From the NCBI GenBank assembly GCA_041593595.1, contig JBFHNV010000005.1, positions 1 to 64,000 of the forward strand: DNA of 64,000 bases, given 5' to 3'. Shown here in pieces: positions 17,087-25,217 of the stretch. Each line of letters begins with the position of its first letter. The first letter of the stretch is position 1. Position numbers and translations under genes: made by a program. The DNA comes from JBFHNV01 sp041593595. Lineage in GTDB: Bacteria; Pseudomonadota; Gammaproteobacteria; HK1. The notes under the pieces are model-generated. The model searched no databases. It was not told the DNA's origin and saw nothing but the letters and a program-made list of their open reading frames with translations.

Positions 17087-18136
17087 ATGAACCTCTCCGG
17101 CGCCGACATCTACACGGACTTCTCGGGCTTCTCGCGGCTGCGCGCGCAGGCACGCGAGGGCGGCGAGGCGGCCCGGCGCGAGGTGGCGGAGCAGATGGAG
17201 GCGCTGTTCGTGAGCATGATGCTCAAGAGCATGCGCGAGGCCGGCGGGGCCCTGGGGGGCGGCGCGTCCGGCGTGCACGAGGGCCTGTACGACAGCCAGC
17301 TGGCGGTCAGTCTGTCCAAGAGCGGACGGCTGGGCTTCGCGGACATGCTGCTGCGCCAGATGCCCGGCGGGGCGGGACCGGGCGAGGCCCCGGCGGCCGC
17401 GCCCCCACGGGACTTCCCGGCCCCGCAGCGCAATGCCGCGCTGCCGGCGCGAGACTGGGTCGCCGTGCGCGAGGTGGCCGCGAAGGCCGCGCCCGCCGGC
17501 CCGGTGACCAGGGTCCCCGGGGCCGCCGGGGCGCCCCCGGGGCCGGCGCCGCAGGCCACGGGCCCGGCACGGCGCCCCGAAGCCCCGGCACTGCACGCCG
17601 CGGCCCCGGCGCCGGATGGGGGCTCCCGGGTGAGCCCCGAGGACTGGGACTCGCCGGAGGCCTTCGCCCGCTCCCTGTGGCCCGCGGCCAGCCGCGCGGC
17701 CGAGGCCCTGGGCACCAGCCCGGAGGCGGTGCTGGCGGTGGCGGCCCTGGAGACCGGCTGGGGCCGGCACATGCCGGCGCGGGCGGACGGCTCGCCCAGC
17801 AACAACCTGTTCGGCATCAAGGCCCACGGCTGGGGCGGCGAGGTCACCCACTCGGCCACGCTCGAGTTCGAGCACGGCGCCTTCCGGCGCCGGGTGGAGC
17901 CGTTCCGTGCCTACGACACGCCGGAGGCGGCGGTGGCGGACTTCGCACGCTTCGTGGCGGGCCAGCCCCGCTACCGGGAGGCGCTGGCCAGCGGCGGCGA
18001 TCCGGTGCGGTTCGTTCGCGCCCTGCACGCGGCGGGCTACGCGACGGATCCCGCCTACGGGGACAAGCTGGAGCGCCTGGTGCGCAGTGCCCCGTTCAAG
18101 CAGGCGGCGGCAGCGGCCGATACATCGATCACGTGA
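17087..18136 (+). CDS. flgJ: flagellar rod assembly protein / peptidoglycan hydrolase FlgJ
   Basis: A 349-residue bifunctional protein. The N-terminal rod-capping domain (residues about 1-100, QMEALFVSMMLKSMREAGG) is joined by a long Ala/Pro/Gly linker (about 100-190) to a C-terminal glucosaminidase domain. The catalytic Glu lies in ALETGWGRHMP, with SNNLFGIKAHGWGG further on. It caps the rod and opens the peptidoglycan for it. The linker is longer and more Pro/Ala-rich than in enteric FlgJ. A possible sigma-28 promoter for flgK lies in its last codons. Confidence 0.95.
   Translation: MNLSGADIYTDFSGFSRLRAQAREGGEAARREVAEQMEALFVSMMLKSMREAGGALGGGASGVHEGLYDSQLAVSLSKSGRLGFADMLLRQMPGGAGPGEAPAAAPPRDFPAPQRNAALPARDWVAVREVAAKAAPAGPVTRVPGAAGAPPGPAPQATGPARRPEAPALHAAAPAPDGGSRVSPEDWDSPEAFARSLWPAASRAAEALGTSPEAVLAVAALETGWGRHMPARADGSPSNNLFGIKAHGWGGEVTHSATLEFEHGAFRRRVEPFRAYDTPEAAVADFARFVAGQPRYREALASGGDPVRFVRALHAAGYATDPAYGDKLERLVRSAPFKQAAAAADTSIT
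18097..18123 (+). promoter_or_regulatory. candidate sigma-28 promoter for flgKL inside the flgJ 3' end
   Basis: CAAG (18097-18100), a 15-nt spacer, then GCCGATAC (18116-18123). The -10 is identical to that of flgMN, while the -35 is weaker. It would start transcripts about 45 nt before flgK, consistent with hook-filament junction genes being late genes. Confidence 0.55.
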
Positions 18137-18173
18137 TCCGCCGCGGGCACGCCCCGGCACCTGGACGGACTCC

Positions 18174-20054
18174 ATGCCGAGCATCCTGAACAACAGCGTG
18201 TCGGGCCTGCTGACCTTCAAGAGGTCGCTGGCCACCACATCGCACAACATCGCCAACTCGGCAACCGAGGGCTACAGCCGCCAGCGCGCGGAGCTGGCGG
18301 CGCGCCCCGGCCAGGCCTACGGCTACGGCTACGTGGGCGCCGGCGTGCAGACCGTCGGCATCGAGCGCGTGCGCGACCAGTTCATCGAGACCCGCCTGCG
18401 CGACGCCCTCACCGACGACGGCCGCACTCGCATGTACGCGGAGCTGGCAGGCCGGCTCGACAACCTGCTGGCGGGCGAGCAGAGCGGCCTGGCCCCGGCC
18501 CTGTCGGCCTTCTTCAACGCGGCGCAGGACGTGGCCAACGACCCGTCCAGCGCCACCCCCCGACAGCTCCTGCTGGCCGAGGCGGCCACTCTGGTGGACC
18601 GCTTCCACTTCATGCACGCGGAGATCGACGGTGTGCGCTCGGAGATGAACTCCCGGCTGCAGGCCATGGTGGCGGACGTGAACGCGCTCAGCGATGACAT
18701 CGCCCGCATCAACCGCGACGTGGTGACGGCGCTGGGCGAGGCCGGTGGCCCGCCCAACGACCTCCTGGACCAGCGTGACCAGCGCATCAATCAGCTTGCG
18801 GCCCTGGTGGGGGTGCGCACGGTGGAGCAGGACAACGGTGCGCTCAACGTGTTCACCACCAGCGGCCAGGCCCTGGTGGTGAACCTCACCGCCCAGCGCT
18901 GGCAGACGGTGCCGGATCCGGAGGATCCGTCCCTGCTGCAGGTGGCCGACGCGGTGGGGGGCATCGTCAGCGACAAGCTCTCCGGCGGCGAGCTGGGGGG
19001 CCTGCTGGACTTCCGCCGGGAGGGACTGGCCCAGGCCCGCAACGAGCTGGGACGCGTGGCCACGGTGCTCGCCGACACGGTCAACGCCCAGCACCGGCTG
19101 GGCATGGACGCGGATGGCGCCCTGGGTGGCGACCTATTCACCGGGCCCGCCACCACGGTGCTGCCCGCGTCCAGCAACGGCGGGTCGGCCACGGTGACCG
19201 CCACCGTCACGGCCAGCACCGCCCTCACCACCTCGGACTACCGGCTGGACTTCGACGGCGCCAGCTACACCCTGACGCGGCTGACCGACGGCGCCAGCGT
19301 GAGCGGCGCCGGGCCGCTGGCCATGGACGGGCTGCAGGTCACCATCGGCCCCGGGGCCGCCGCCGGCGACCGCTTCCTCGTCAAGCCCGTGGCGGCCGGC
19401 GCGGGGCTCATCTCCCTGGCCCTCTCCGACCCGGACCGGGTGGCGGCGGCGGGACCGGTGCGCGGCATCGCGGCGCTTGCCAACGCCGGCGACGGCACCC
19501 AGACACAGCCGGCGGTGGTCGACATCACGGATCCGGCGCTCCTGGACCGCGTGGACCTGGTGTTCAACAACCCGCCCACGACCTTTGACGTGGTGGACGT
19601 GGGCAGCGGCACCACGCTGGCCGCCGGGGTCGCCTACACGCCCGGCGCAGCGGTGAGCTACAACGGCTGGACCACCGCCATCGGCGGCAGCCCCGCCGCC
19701 GGCGACAGCTTCCGCATCGAGGCCAACCTGGGCGGCACCGCGGACAACCGCAACGCCCTTGCCCTGGCCGGCCTGCAGACCTCGCGCCTGGTGGAGGGCA
19801 AGCTCAGCTACGAGCAGGCCTACAGCGCCATGGTGGGCCGCGCCGGCAGCAACGCGCGCTCGGCTCAGTTCAACGCCGAGGCCCGGGAGCAGATCCTCAC
19901 CGACGCCCGCTTCGCCCGCGAGTCCGTGTCCGGCGTCAATCTGGACGAGGAGGCGGCGGATCTCATGCGCTACCAGGAGGCGTATCAGGCCATGGCGCAG
20001 ATGATCAATACCTCCAACACCTTGTTCGAGACCCTGCTGGCGGCGGTGCGCTGA
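18174..20054 (+). CDS. flgK: flagellar hook-associated protein 1 FlgK
   Basis: A 626-residue hook-filament junction protein. The N-terminus MPSILNNSVSGLLTFKRSL with HNIANSATEGYSRQRAEL and the C-terminus GVNLDEEAADLMRYQEAYQA are typical. The internal region (about 330-560) holds repeated beta-rich modules with Ala/Thr/Gly-rich sequence that enlarge the outer domain. The ATG at 18174 lies 37 nt after flgJ. Its stop overlaps the flgL start (TGATG). Confidence 0.96.
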   Translation: MPSILNNSVSGLLTFKRSLATTSHNIANSATEGYSRQRAELAARPGQAYGYGYVGAGVQTVGIERVRDQFIETRLRDALTDDGRTRMYAELAGRLDNLLAGEQSGLAPALSAFFNAAQDVANDPSSATPRQLLLAEAATLVDRFHFMHAEIDGVRSEMNSRLQAMVADVNALSDDIARINRDVVTALGEAGGPPNDLLDQRDQRINQLAALVGVRTVEQDNGALNVFTTSGQALVVNLTAQRWQTVPDPEDPSLLQVADAVGGIVSDKLSGGELGGLLDFRREGLAQARNELGRVATVLADTVNAQHRLGMDADGALGGDLFTGPATTVLPASSNGGSATVTATVTASTALTTSDYRLDFDGASYTLTRLTDGASVSGAGPLAMDGLQVTIGPGAAAGDRFLVKPVAAGAGLISLALSDPDRVAAAGPVRGIAALANAGDGTQTQPAVVDITDPALLDRVDLVFNNPPTTFDVVDVGSGTTLAAGVAYTPGAAVSYNGWTTAIGGSPAAGDSFRIEANLGGTADNRNALALAGLQTSRLVEGKLSYEQAYSAMVGRAGSNARSAQFNAEAREQILTDARFARESVSGVNLDEEAADLMRYQEAYQAMAQMINTSNTLFETLLAAVR

Positions 20055-21259
20055 TGCCTCGCATCTCCAGCAGCATGATCCACCAGCAGGCGCTGACCGG
20101 GATCCGCAGGAACCAGGTGGAGATCGCACGCCTGCAGGACGGCGTCGCCAGCGGCCGGCGGATCCAGCGACCCTCCGACGACCCCGCCGGCGCCAGCCGC
20201 GCGCTGGACATCGGCGAGACCCTGGATCGCCTGGAGCAGTACCAGGTGAACGCGCGGCTCGCCGATCAGCGCCTGGCCCTGGAAGACAGCACTCTGGAAG
20301 GGGTGCAGAACCTGATCACGCGCATCAAGGAGCTGTCGCTGGCGGCCAACTCGGGCACCCAGACCCCCGAGACCCGCAATGCCATCAGCACCGAGGTGAG
20401 CGAGCGGCTCGCCAACCTGCTGGACCTCGCCAACGTGCGCGACGCCAACGGCGATCACCTGTTCTCCGGGTTCCAGGGTAGGACCCGGCCCTTCGAGATC
20501 ACCGGCACCACGGTGAGCTATGTCGGGGATCAGGGCGCACGGGACATCCAGATCTCCACCACCCAGCGGGTGACCGCGGGCGACAGCGGCGACCGGGTGT
20601 TCATGCGCGTCCCGCCGGGCAACGGCCGCTTCAGCGTGAGCGCCGACGCGGCCAACACCGGCCGCGGCGTGCTGGCCCCGGGCAGCGTCACGGACGAGGC
20701 GGCCTACACGGGCGATGCCTACTCCATCCGCTTCACGGGCCCTGCCACCTTCGACGTGGTGAACGATACCCTGGGCGTGACGGTGCTGGCCGCCCAGCCC
20801 TTCACCGAGAACGCCGCCATCACCTTCGATGGCATCACCACACGCATCCAGAACCAGCCTGCGGCCGGGGATCGCTTCGACGTGACGCCCGGCGGGTCCC
20901 AGTCCCTGTTCGAGACGCTGCAGATGTTCATGGCCGCGCTGGCCATCGACCCGGTGGACGGCGCCACCGCGGCGAAGCAGAGCCAGGCCATGAGCCATGT
21001 CATCGACTCCCTGGACCGCGGCCTGGAGCATGTTCTCGACGTGCGCGCCACGGTGGGCGCGCGCCTGAGCGCGCTGGAAGCGGTGGAGACGCAGAACGCC
21101 GATCTGCGCTTCGAGCTCCAGAGCACCCTGTCGCAGGTCCGGGACCTGGACATGGTGCAGGCCATCTCCTCGCTGCAGCAGCGCATCACCGCGCTCGAGG
21201 CGGTGCAGCAGTCCTTCGCCGCGGTCTCGCGGCTGTCCCTCTTCAACTACCTGCGGTAA
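20054..21259 (+). CDS. flgL: flagellar hook-associated protein 3 FlgL
   Basis: A 401-residue junction protein linking FlgK to the filament. The flagellin-like N-terminus (MPRISSSMIHQQALTGIRRN, SGRRIQRPSDDPAGASRALD) and the C-terminal coiled region (LDMVQAISSLQQRITALEAV) flank a variable centre. Its start codon shares one base with the flgK stop, so translation is coupled. A large inverted repeat lies about 35 nt downstream. Confidence 0.95.
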   Translation: MPRISSSMIHQQALTGIRRNQVEIARLQDGVASGRRIQRPSDDPAGASRALDIGETLDRLEQYQVNARLADQRLALEDSTLEGVQNLITRIKELSLAANSGTQTPETRNAISTEVSERLANLLDLANVRDANGDHLFSGFQGRTRPFEITGTTVSYVGDQGARDIQISTTQRVTAGDSGDRVFMRVPPGNGRFSVSADAANTGRGVLAPGSVTDEAAYTGDAYSIRFTGPATFDVVNDTLGVTVLAAQPFTENAAITFDGITTRIQNQPAAGDRFDVTPGGSQSLFETLQMFMAALAIDPVDGATAAKQSQAMSHVIDSLDRGLEHVLDVRATVGARLSALEAVETQNADLRFELQSTLSQVRDLDMVQAISSLQQRITALEAVQQSFAAVSRLSLFNYLR

Positions 21260-21294
21260 GTCGAAGCGTCCGGTCGCGGGTTCAGGGCGCAGCG

Positions 21295-21398
21295 CGGGGA
21301 GAGGTCGGGGCCCCTGCGCCCCGCCGTGAACCCGTCCATGGGGGCTCGAGGGCGGCGTCCCTGCCGCCCACGGGCGCAGGAGCCCCGACCTCTCCCCG
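21295..21398. repeat. long inverted repeat (27-bp arms, one mismatch)
   Basis: The left arm at 21295-21321 and the right arm at 21372-21398 are reverse complements with a single mismatch. They share the core GAGAGGTCGGGG / CCCCGACCTCTC. The 50-nt loop contains a further GGCGGC/GCCGCC pairing. There is no T-tract, so it is not a classical terminator. It may stop or stabilise the flgKL transcript, or be a remnant of a miniature repeat element. Confidence 0.7.
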
Positions 21399-21700
21399 AA
21401 CCACTGTGGGCAGCCGGTGACGGCCAGTCAGATCGCCAGCTTCGCCGCCTTCTCGCGGGCGTGCCTGCTCCATGTCCTGCGCTGAGCCACCGGGCCACCG
21501 GCCCGCGTGCCGAATTCCGCGTCCCCGCTCCGGCCCATCCGACGCACGAAACGCGTAACGCGACCCCGCCCGGTGGCGCCCCGTTCCCTCCTGGGCCTTT
21601 TTCCCATGTCGATCGCACCCCCGCAGCCGTAAACCCGGCTGCGGGCACTCGAATCGATCAGACCCCCGCCGGGATTTTTTCCCGTTCACACCCCGCCCAT

Positions 21701-21728
21701 CAAAGCTCCGGGCGAGGACGTCCGATAA
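21701..21728 (+). promoter_or_regulatory. sigma-28 promoter of fliC
   Basis: CAAA (21701-21704), a 16-nt spacer, then TCCGATAA (21721-21728). The spacing equals that of the pomA promoter. It leaves a leader of about 90 nt before the flagellin ATG. Confidence 0.75.
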
Positions 21729-21824
21729 CTGGGGTGTGGAGACAGTGCGCGCGAGGGCCACTCCGGCATTGTCGAAGACCGAATGGTCGTGCCACTCAGT
21801 CTTTAACTAACTGGAGTTACGACA

Positions 21825-22985
21825 ATGCCTCAGATCATCAACACCAACATCATGTCGCTGAACTCTCAGCGCAACCTGAACCGCAGCCAGAACGCGCTGG
21901 CCGAGTCCGTGCAGCGCCTGTCCTCCGGCCTTCGCATCAACAGCGCGAAGGACGACGCCGCGGGCATGGCCATCGCCGAGCGCATGAGCACCCAGGTGCG
22001 CGGCCTGAACCAGGCGACCCGCAACGCCAACGACGGCATCTCGCTGGCGCAGACCGCCGAGGGCGCGCTGGCCGAGGTCACCAACAACCTGCAGCGGATC
22101 CGCGAGCTGGCGGTGCAGGCCTCCAACGGCACCAACAGCCAGAGCGACCGCGACGCGCTGAACGCCGAGGTCACCCAGCTCAAGGCCGAGATCCAGCGGG
22201 TCGCCGAGCAGACCAGCTTCAACGGCACGGCGCTGCTCGACGGCTCGTTCGCCGGCGTGCAGTTCCAGGTCGGCGCCAACGCCGGCGAGACCATCACCAT
22301 CGCCAACATCGCGAACGTGCAGACGGCGAGCCTGGGCGGTTCCTTCACCCGGGTCTCGGGCACCTTCAACGCTTCGACCCTGACGGGCTTCGCAACCGCC
22401 ATCGCCGACGGCGGTGTCACCCTCGACACCGGCGCCGGTGCCGTCAACATCGGTCCCATCGCCTCGGCCGCCAATGCCCAGGAGCGTGCCGGCCAGCTGG
22501 TGGAGGCCATCAACCGCGTGTCTTCGCAGTCCGGTGTCGGCGCCTCCTACGACGAGGTCACGGGTGACGTCACCCTGGTGGCCAACGCCGCCATCACCGT
22601 CGGCGGCACGACCAACAACGCCACCGTGGCCGGTGCCGTCAACGGCGCATTCGGTGCCTCGACGACCACCACCGGCATCACCGCTCTGAACGTGTCCAGC
22701 TTCACCAGCGCACAGTTTGCCATCGGCCAGATCGACAACGCTCTGACCGCGGTCAACGGCGCCCGCGCGGAGCTGGGTGCCATCCAGAACCGCTTCGAGT
22801 CCACCATCGCCAACCTGTCCACCGCCGCGGAGAACATCACCGCCGCGCGCAGCCGGATCCAGGACGCGGACTTCGCCGCCGAGACGGCGAACCTGACCCG
22901 CGCCCAGATCCTGCAGCAGGCCGGCACGGCCATGGTGGCCCAGGCCAACGCGCTGCCGCAGTCGGTGCTGAGCCTGCTGGGCTAA
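21825..22985 (+). CDS. fliC: flagellin FliC
   Basis: A 386-residue filament subunit. The conserved N-terminal D0/D1 helices (MPQIINTNIMSLNSQRNLNR, LSSGLRINSAKDDAAGMAIA, QRIRELAVQASNGTNS) and C-terminal helices (IQDADFAAETANLTRAQILQ and the LSLLG terminus) enclose a short Ala/Thr-rich variable domain (about 150-290). The single flagellin gene is preceded by GGAG and a sigma-28 promoter and followed by a strong hairpin. It is probably the most highly expressed gene of the window. Confidence 0.97.
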   Translation: MPQIINTNIMSLNSQRNLNRSQNALAESVQRLSSGLRINSAKDDAAGMAIAERMSTQVRGLNQATRNANDGISLAQTAEGALAEVTNNLQRIRELAVQASNGTNSQSDRDALNAEVTQLKAEIQRVAEQTSFNGTALLDGSFAGVQFQVGANAGETITIANIANVQTASLGGSFTRVSGTFNASTLTGFATAIADGGVTLDTGAGAVNIGPIASAANAQERAGQLVEAINRVSSQSGVGASYDEVTGDVTLVANAAITVGGTTNNATVAGAVNGAFGASTTTTGITALNVSSFTSAQFAIGQIDNALTAVNGARAELGAIQNRFESTIANLSTAAENITAARSRIQDADFAAETANLTRAQILQQAGTAMVAQANALPQSVLSLLG

Positions 22986-23002
22986 GCACGCGGTAACACC
23001 GA

Positions 23003-23032
23003 AGCGGCCGGGACCTCCGGGTCCCGGCCGCT
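23003..23032 (+). terminator. strong hairpin after fliC
   Basis: A 13-bp perfect stem (AGCGGCCGGGACC / GGTCCCGGCCGCT) closes a 4-nt loop (TCCG), 18 nt after the fliC stop. No T-run follows, so it may attenuate read-through into flaG or protect the fliC 3' end rather than fully terminate. Confidence 0.65.
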
Positions 23033-23053
23033 GCCCTCGAGAGGGGGATGACC

Positions 23054-23416
23054 ATGAACGCAGTGAACTTCGACATCGCAAGTCTGGCCGCACGCGGCAC
23101 GCGCACCGGCGCCGACCGTCCGGCCGCCGCCAAGGCGCCGGCGGACGTCACGCAGGAAAGCGCTCGGCCCGCGGCCGCGGAACTCACCGAGACGGTGGAG
23201 GCAGCGGTCGCACGGGTGCAGGGCCTGGACCACCGCCTGAGCTTCCAGGTTGACGAGTCCAGCGGCCGCACCGTGGTCTACGTGCGCGACGCCGAGACCT
23301 CGGAGGTGATCAAGCAGATCCCCGCCGAGGAGATGCTCGCCATCTCCCGCCACCTGCGCACCGAGATGGCCGAAGCGCAGGCGGCCTCGGGGCTGCTGCT
23401 GACGGACGAGGCCTGA
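23054..23416 (+). CDS. flaG: FlaG family protein
   Basis: About 120 residues. A variable N-terminus precedes the FlaG core (HRLSFQVDESSGRTVVYV, SEVIKQIPAEEMLAI). FlaG is found beside flagellin and fliD in polarly flagellated bacteria, where it influences filament length. ATG at 23048 is also in frame, but the GAGAGGGGG just before it is correctly spaced only for the ATG at 23054. It lies between fliC and fliD as usual. Confidence 0.92.
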   Translation: MNAVNFDIASLAARGTRTGADRPAAAKAPADVTQESARPAAAELTETVEAAVARVQGLDHRLSFQVDESSGRTVVYVRDAETSEVIKQIPAEEMLAISRHLRTEMAEAQAASGLLLTDEA

Positions 23417-23459
23417 GCGCCCCGTCCGCCGAACGAACGACGCGAGAGAGGATCGAACG

Positions 23460-24767
23460 ATGCTGACCGCCGCCGGCGTGGGTTCCGGGCTCGACATCGA
23501 GTCCATGATCTCCCAGCTCATGGCGCTGGAGCGCCGGCCGCTCAACCGGCTGGAGAGCCGCCAGCGCGACGTGCAGCTGCACATCAGCGCCAACGGCCAG
23601 CTCAAGGGCGCCATCGGGCGCTTCCAGGCCGCGGCCAGGGCGCTCGGCGACGGCGGCACGCTCACCGGCGTGAAGGCCGCGAGCAGCGACGAGGACGTGC
23701 TCACGGTGAGCGCCAGTGCCGCCGCGGACACCCAGAGCCACGACGTGGTGGTGACCCAGCTCGCCGCGAAGCACCGGCTGGCGTCCAACGCCTACGCGGA
23801 CGAGAACACCGCCGTGGGCACCGGCACGCTGGACATCACCGTGAACGGCAACACCCTCAGCCTGACCCTGGACGGCACGAACAACACCCTGGCGCAGATC
23901 CGCGACGCCATCAACACGGACGCGGCGAACCCGGGCGTGACCGCCAGCATCATCAACGTGGACGCGGGCAGCCAGCTCGTGCTCACCGCCAACGAGAGCG
24001 GTACCGCCAATGCCATCGCGGTGACTCCCGGCGGCGGCCTGGCCGGCTTCAGCACCAGCGAGGTGAACGCCGCCCGCGACGCGCAGCTCACCGTGGACGG
24101 CTTCGCGGTGACCAGCGCATCCAACAGCGTCACGGGCGTCATCACCGGCGTGACCCTGGAGCTGCGGAGCGCTGGCAGCGCGTCGGTGGACTTCAGCAGC
24201 GACTCGAGGGTGCTCGCCGACGCCGTCGAGGAGTTCGTCAGCGCCTACAACGGGCTGCGCGGCAACATCAAGGCCCTCGCGAACAACGCGTTCAAGGGCG
24301 ACAGCATCCTGCTCGGGCTCGAGCGCGCCATCAACCAGCGCCTGAGCACTCCGGTGACCCTGCCGGACGCCAGCACGGGCTACCTGTACGAGATGGGCGT
24401 GACCTTCACCGACCAGGGCGACCTGCAGTTCGACGGCGCTGCGCTGTCCGAGACCGTGGCCGGCGGCGCCAGCCGGGTGCTGGACTTCTTCGGCGCCGCG
24501 GGCGGGCTCGCCACCGGTCTCGATGCCTACCTGGACGGCTACCTGCAGGCCGACGGCATCCTGGACGGACGCATCGAGAGCCTCGAGAGTCGCAAGCGCA
24601 CGCTGGATGGCCAGGTCGCGAACGTGGAGTACCGCCTGGGCAAGACCGAGGAGCGCCTGCGCGCCCAGTTCACCGCCCTGGACTCGCTGCTCGCGCAGCT
24701 CACCGTCACCAGCGACTACCTGGCACAGCAGCTGCGGCCGCTGCAGTCGGCGAACCCCACCCGGTAA
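23460..24767 (+). CDS. fliD: flagellar filament cap protein FliD
   Basis: A 435-residue filament cap (HAP2). The N-terminus LTAAGVGSGLDIESMISQLM with ERRPLNRLESRQ is diagnostic, and the C-terminal coiled region (RIESLESRKRTLDGQV, RLGKTEERLRAQFTALDSLL) matches the D0 leg domains. FliS follows after 33 nt, as in related clusters. Confidence 0.96.
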   Translation: MLTAAGVGSGLDIESMISQLMALERRPLNRLESRQRDVQLHISANGQLKGAIGRFQAAARALGDGGTLTGVKAASSDEDVLTVSASAAADTQSHDVVVTQLAAKHRLASNAYADENTAVGTGTLDITVNGNTLSLTLDGTNNTLAQIRDAINTDAANPGVTASIINVDAGSQLVLTANESGTANAIAVTPGGGLAGFSTSEVNAARDAQLTVDGFAVTSASNSVTGVITGVTLELRSAGSASVDFSSDSRVLADAVEEFVSAYNGLRGNIKALANNAFKGDSILLGLERAINQRLSTPVTLPDASTGYLYEMGVTFTDQGDLQFDGAALSETVAGGASRVLDFFGAAGGLATGLDAYLDGYLQADGILDGRIESLESRKRTLDGQVANVEYRLGKTEERLRAQFTALDSLLAQLTVTSDYLAQQLRPLQSANPTR

Positions 24768-24800
24768 GCGCACGCGCCCCGCTCAGAAGGAGTTGAAGAC

Positions 24801-25217
24801 GTGAACAGCATGATGCCCCGCGGCGGCCTCGCCGCGTACCGCCGGGTGGACGCCTACGGCAGCGTGGAGAGCGCCGACCCGCACAAGCTGGTGGAGCTGC
24901 TCTACGGCGGGCTCGCGGAGGCCCTCACCGCGGCACGCGGCGCGGTGGAGCGGGGCGAGCTGGCCGTCAAGGCGGCCGCCGTGAGCAAGGCGGCCGGCAT
25001 CATCGATGCCCTGCGCGGCAGCCTCGACCTGGAGCGCGGCGGCGAGGTGGCGGCCAACCTGGAGCGGCTCTACGACTACATGGGCCGTCTGCTCACGCGC
25101 GCCAACCTCCACGGCGACGTGGCGGCGCTGCGCGAGATGATGGGCATCACGGAGACCCTTCGCGCCGCCTGGCTCGAGATCCCCGAGGACCGGCGCGACG
25201 GGTCCATGGCGGCATGA
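24801..25217 (+). CDS. fliS: flagellin export chaperone FliS
   Basis: A 138-residue four-helix chaperone that binds the flagellin C-terminus. Family features are YRRVDAYGSVESADPHKLVE at the N-terminus, SKAAGIIDALRGSLD and LYDYMGRLLTRAN. The start is GTG, preceded by AAGGAG with good spacing. The stop overlaps the next gene by 4 nt (ATGA). No fliT-like gene follows; its place is taken by a cyclic-di-GMP enzyme gene. Confidence 0.95.
   Translation: MNSMMPRGGLAAYRRVDAYGSVESADPHKLVELLYGGLAEALTAARGAVERGELAVKAAAVSKAAGIIDALRGSLDLERGGEVAANLERLYDYMGRLLTRANLHGDVAALREMMGITETLRAAWLEIPEDRRDGSMAA

Larger units (their letters stand above)
21260..21824 (+). other. 565-nt flgL-fliC intergenic region
   Basis: It holds a large near-perfect inverted repeat (21295-21398), a GC-rich middle with only shadow frames, and the fliC sigma-28 promoter with a roughly 90-nt untranslated leader. 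The reverse strand around 21420-21480 contains a short frame reading like AREKAAKLAI, but no complete gene could be defined. Confidence 0.6.

Noticed and set aside
21282..21761. 159-codon minus-strand frame in the flgL-fliC gap
   Set aside because: It runs through the inverted repeat, has low-complexity Gly/Arg composition and no recognised domain.
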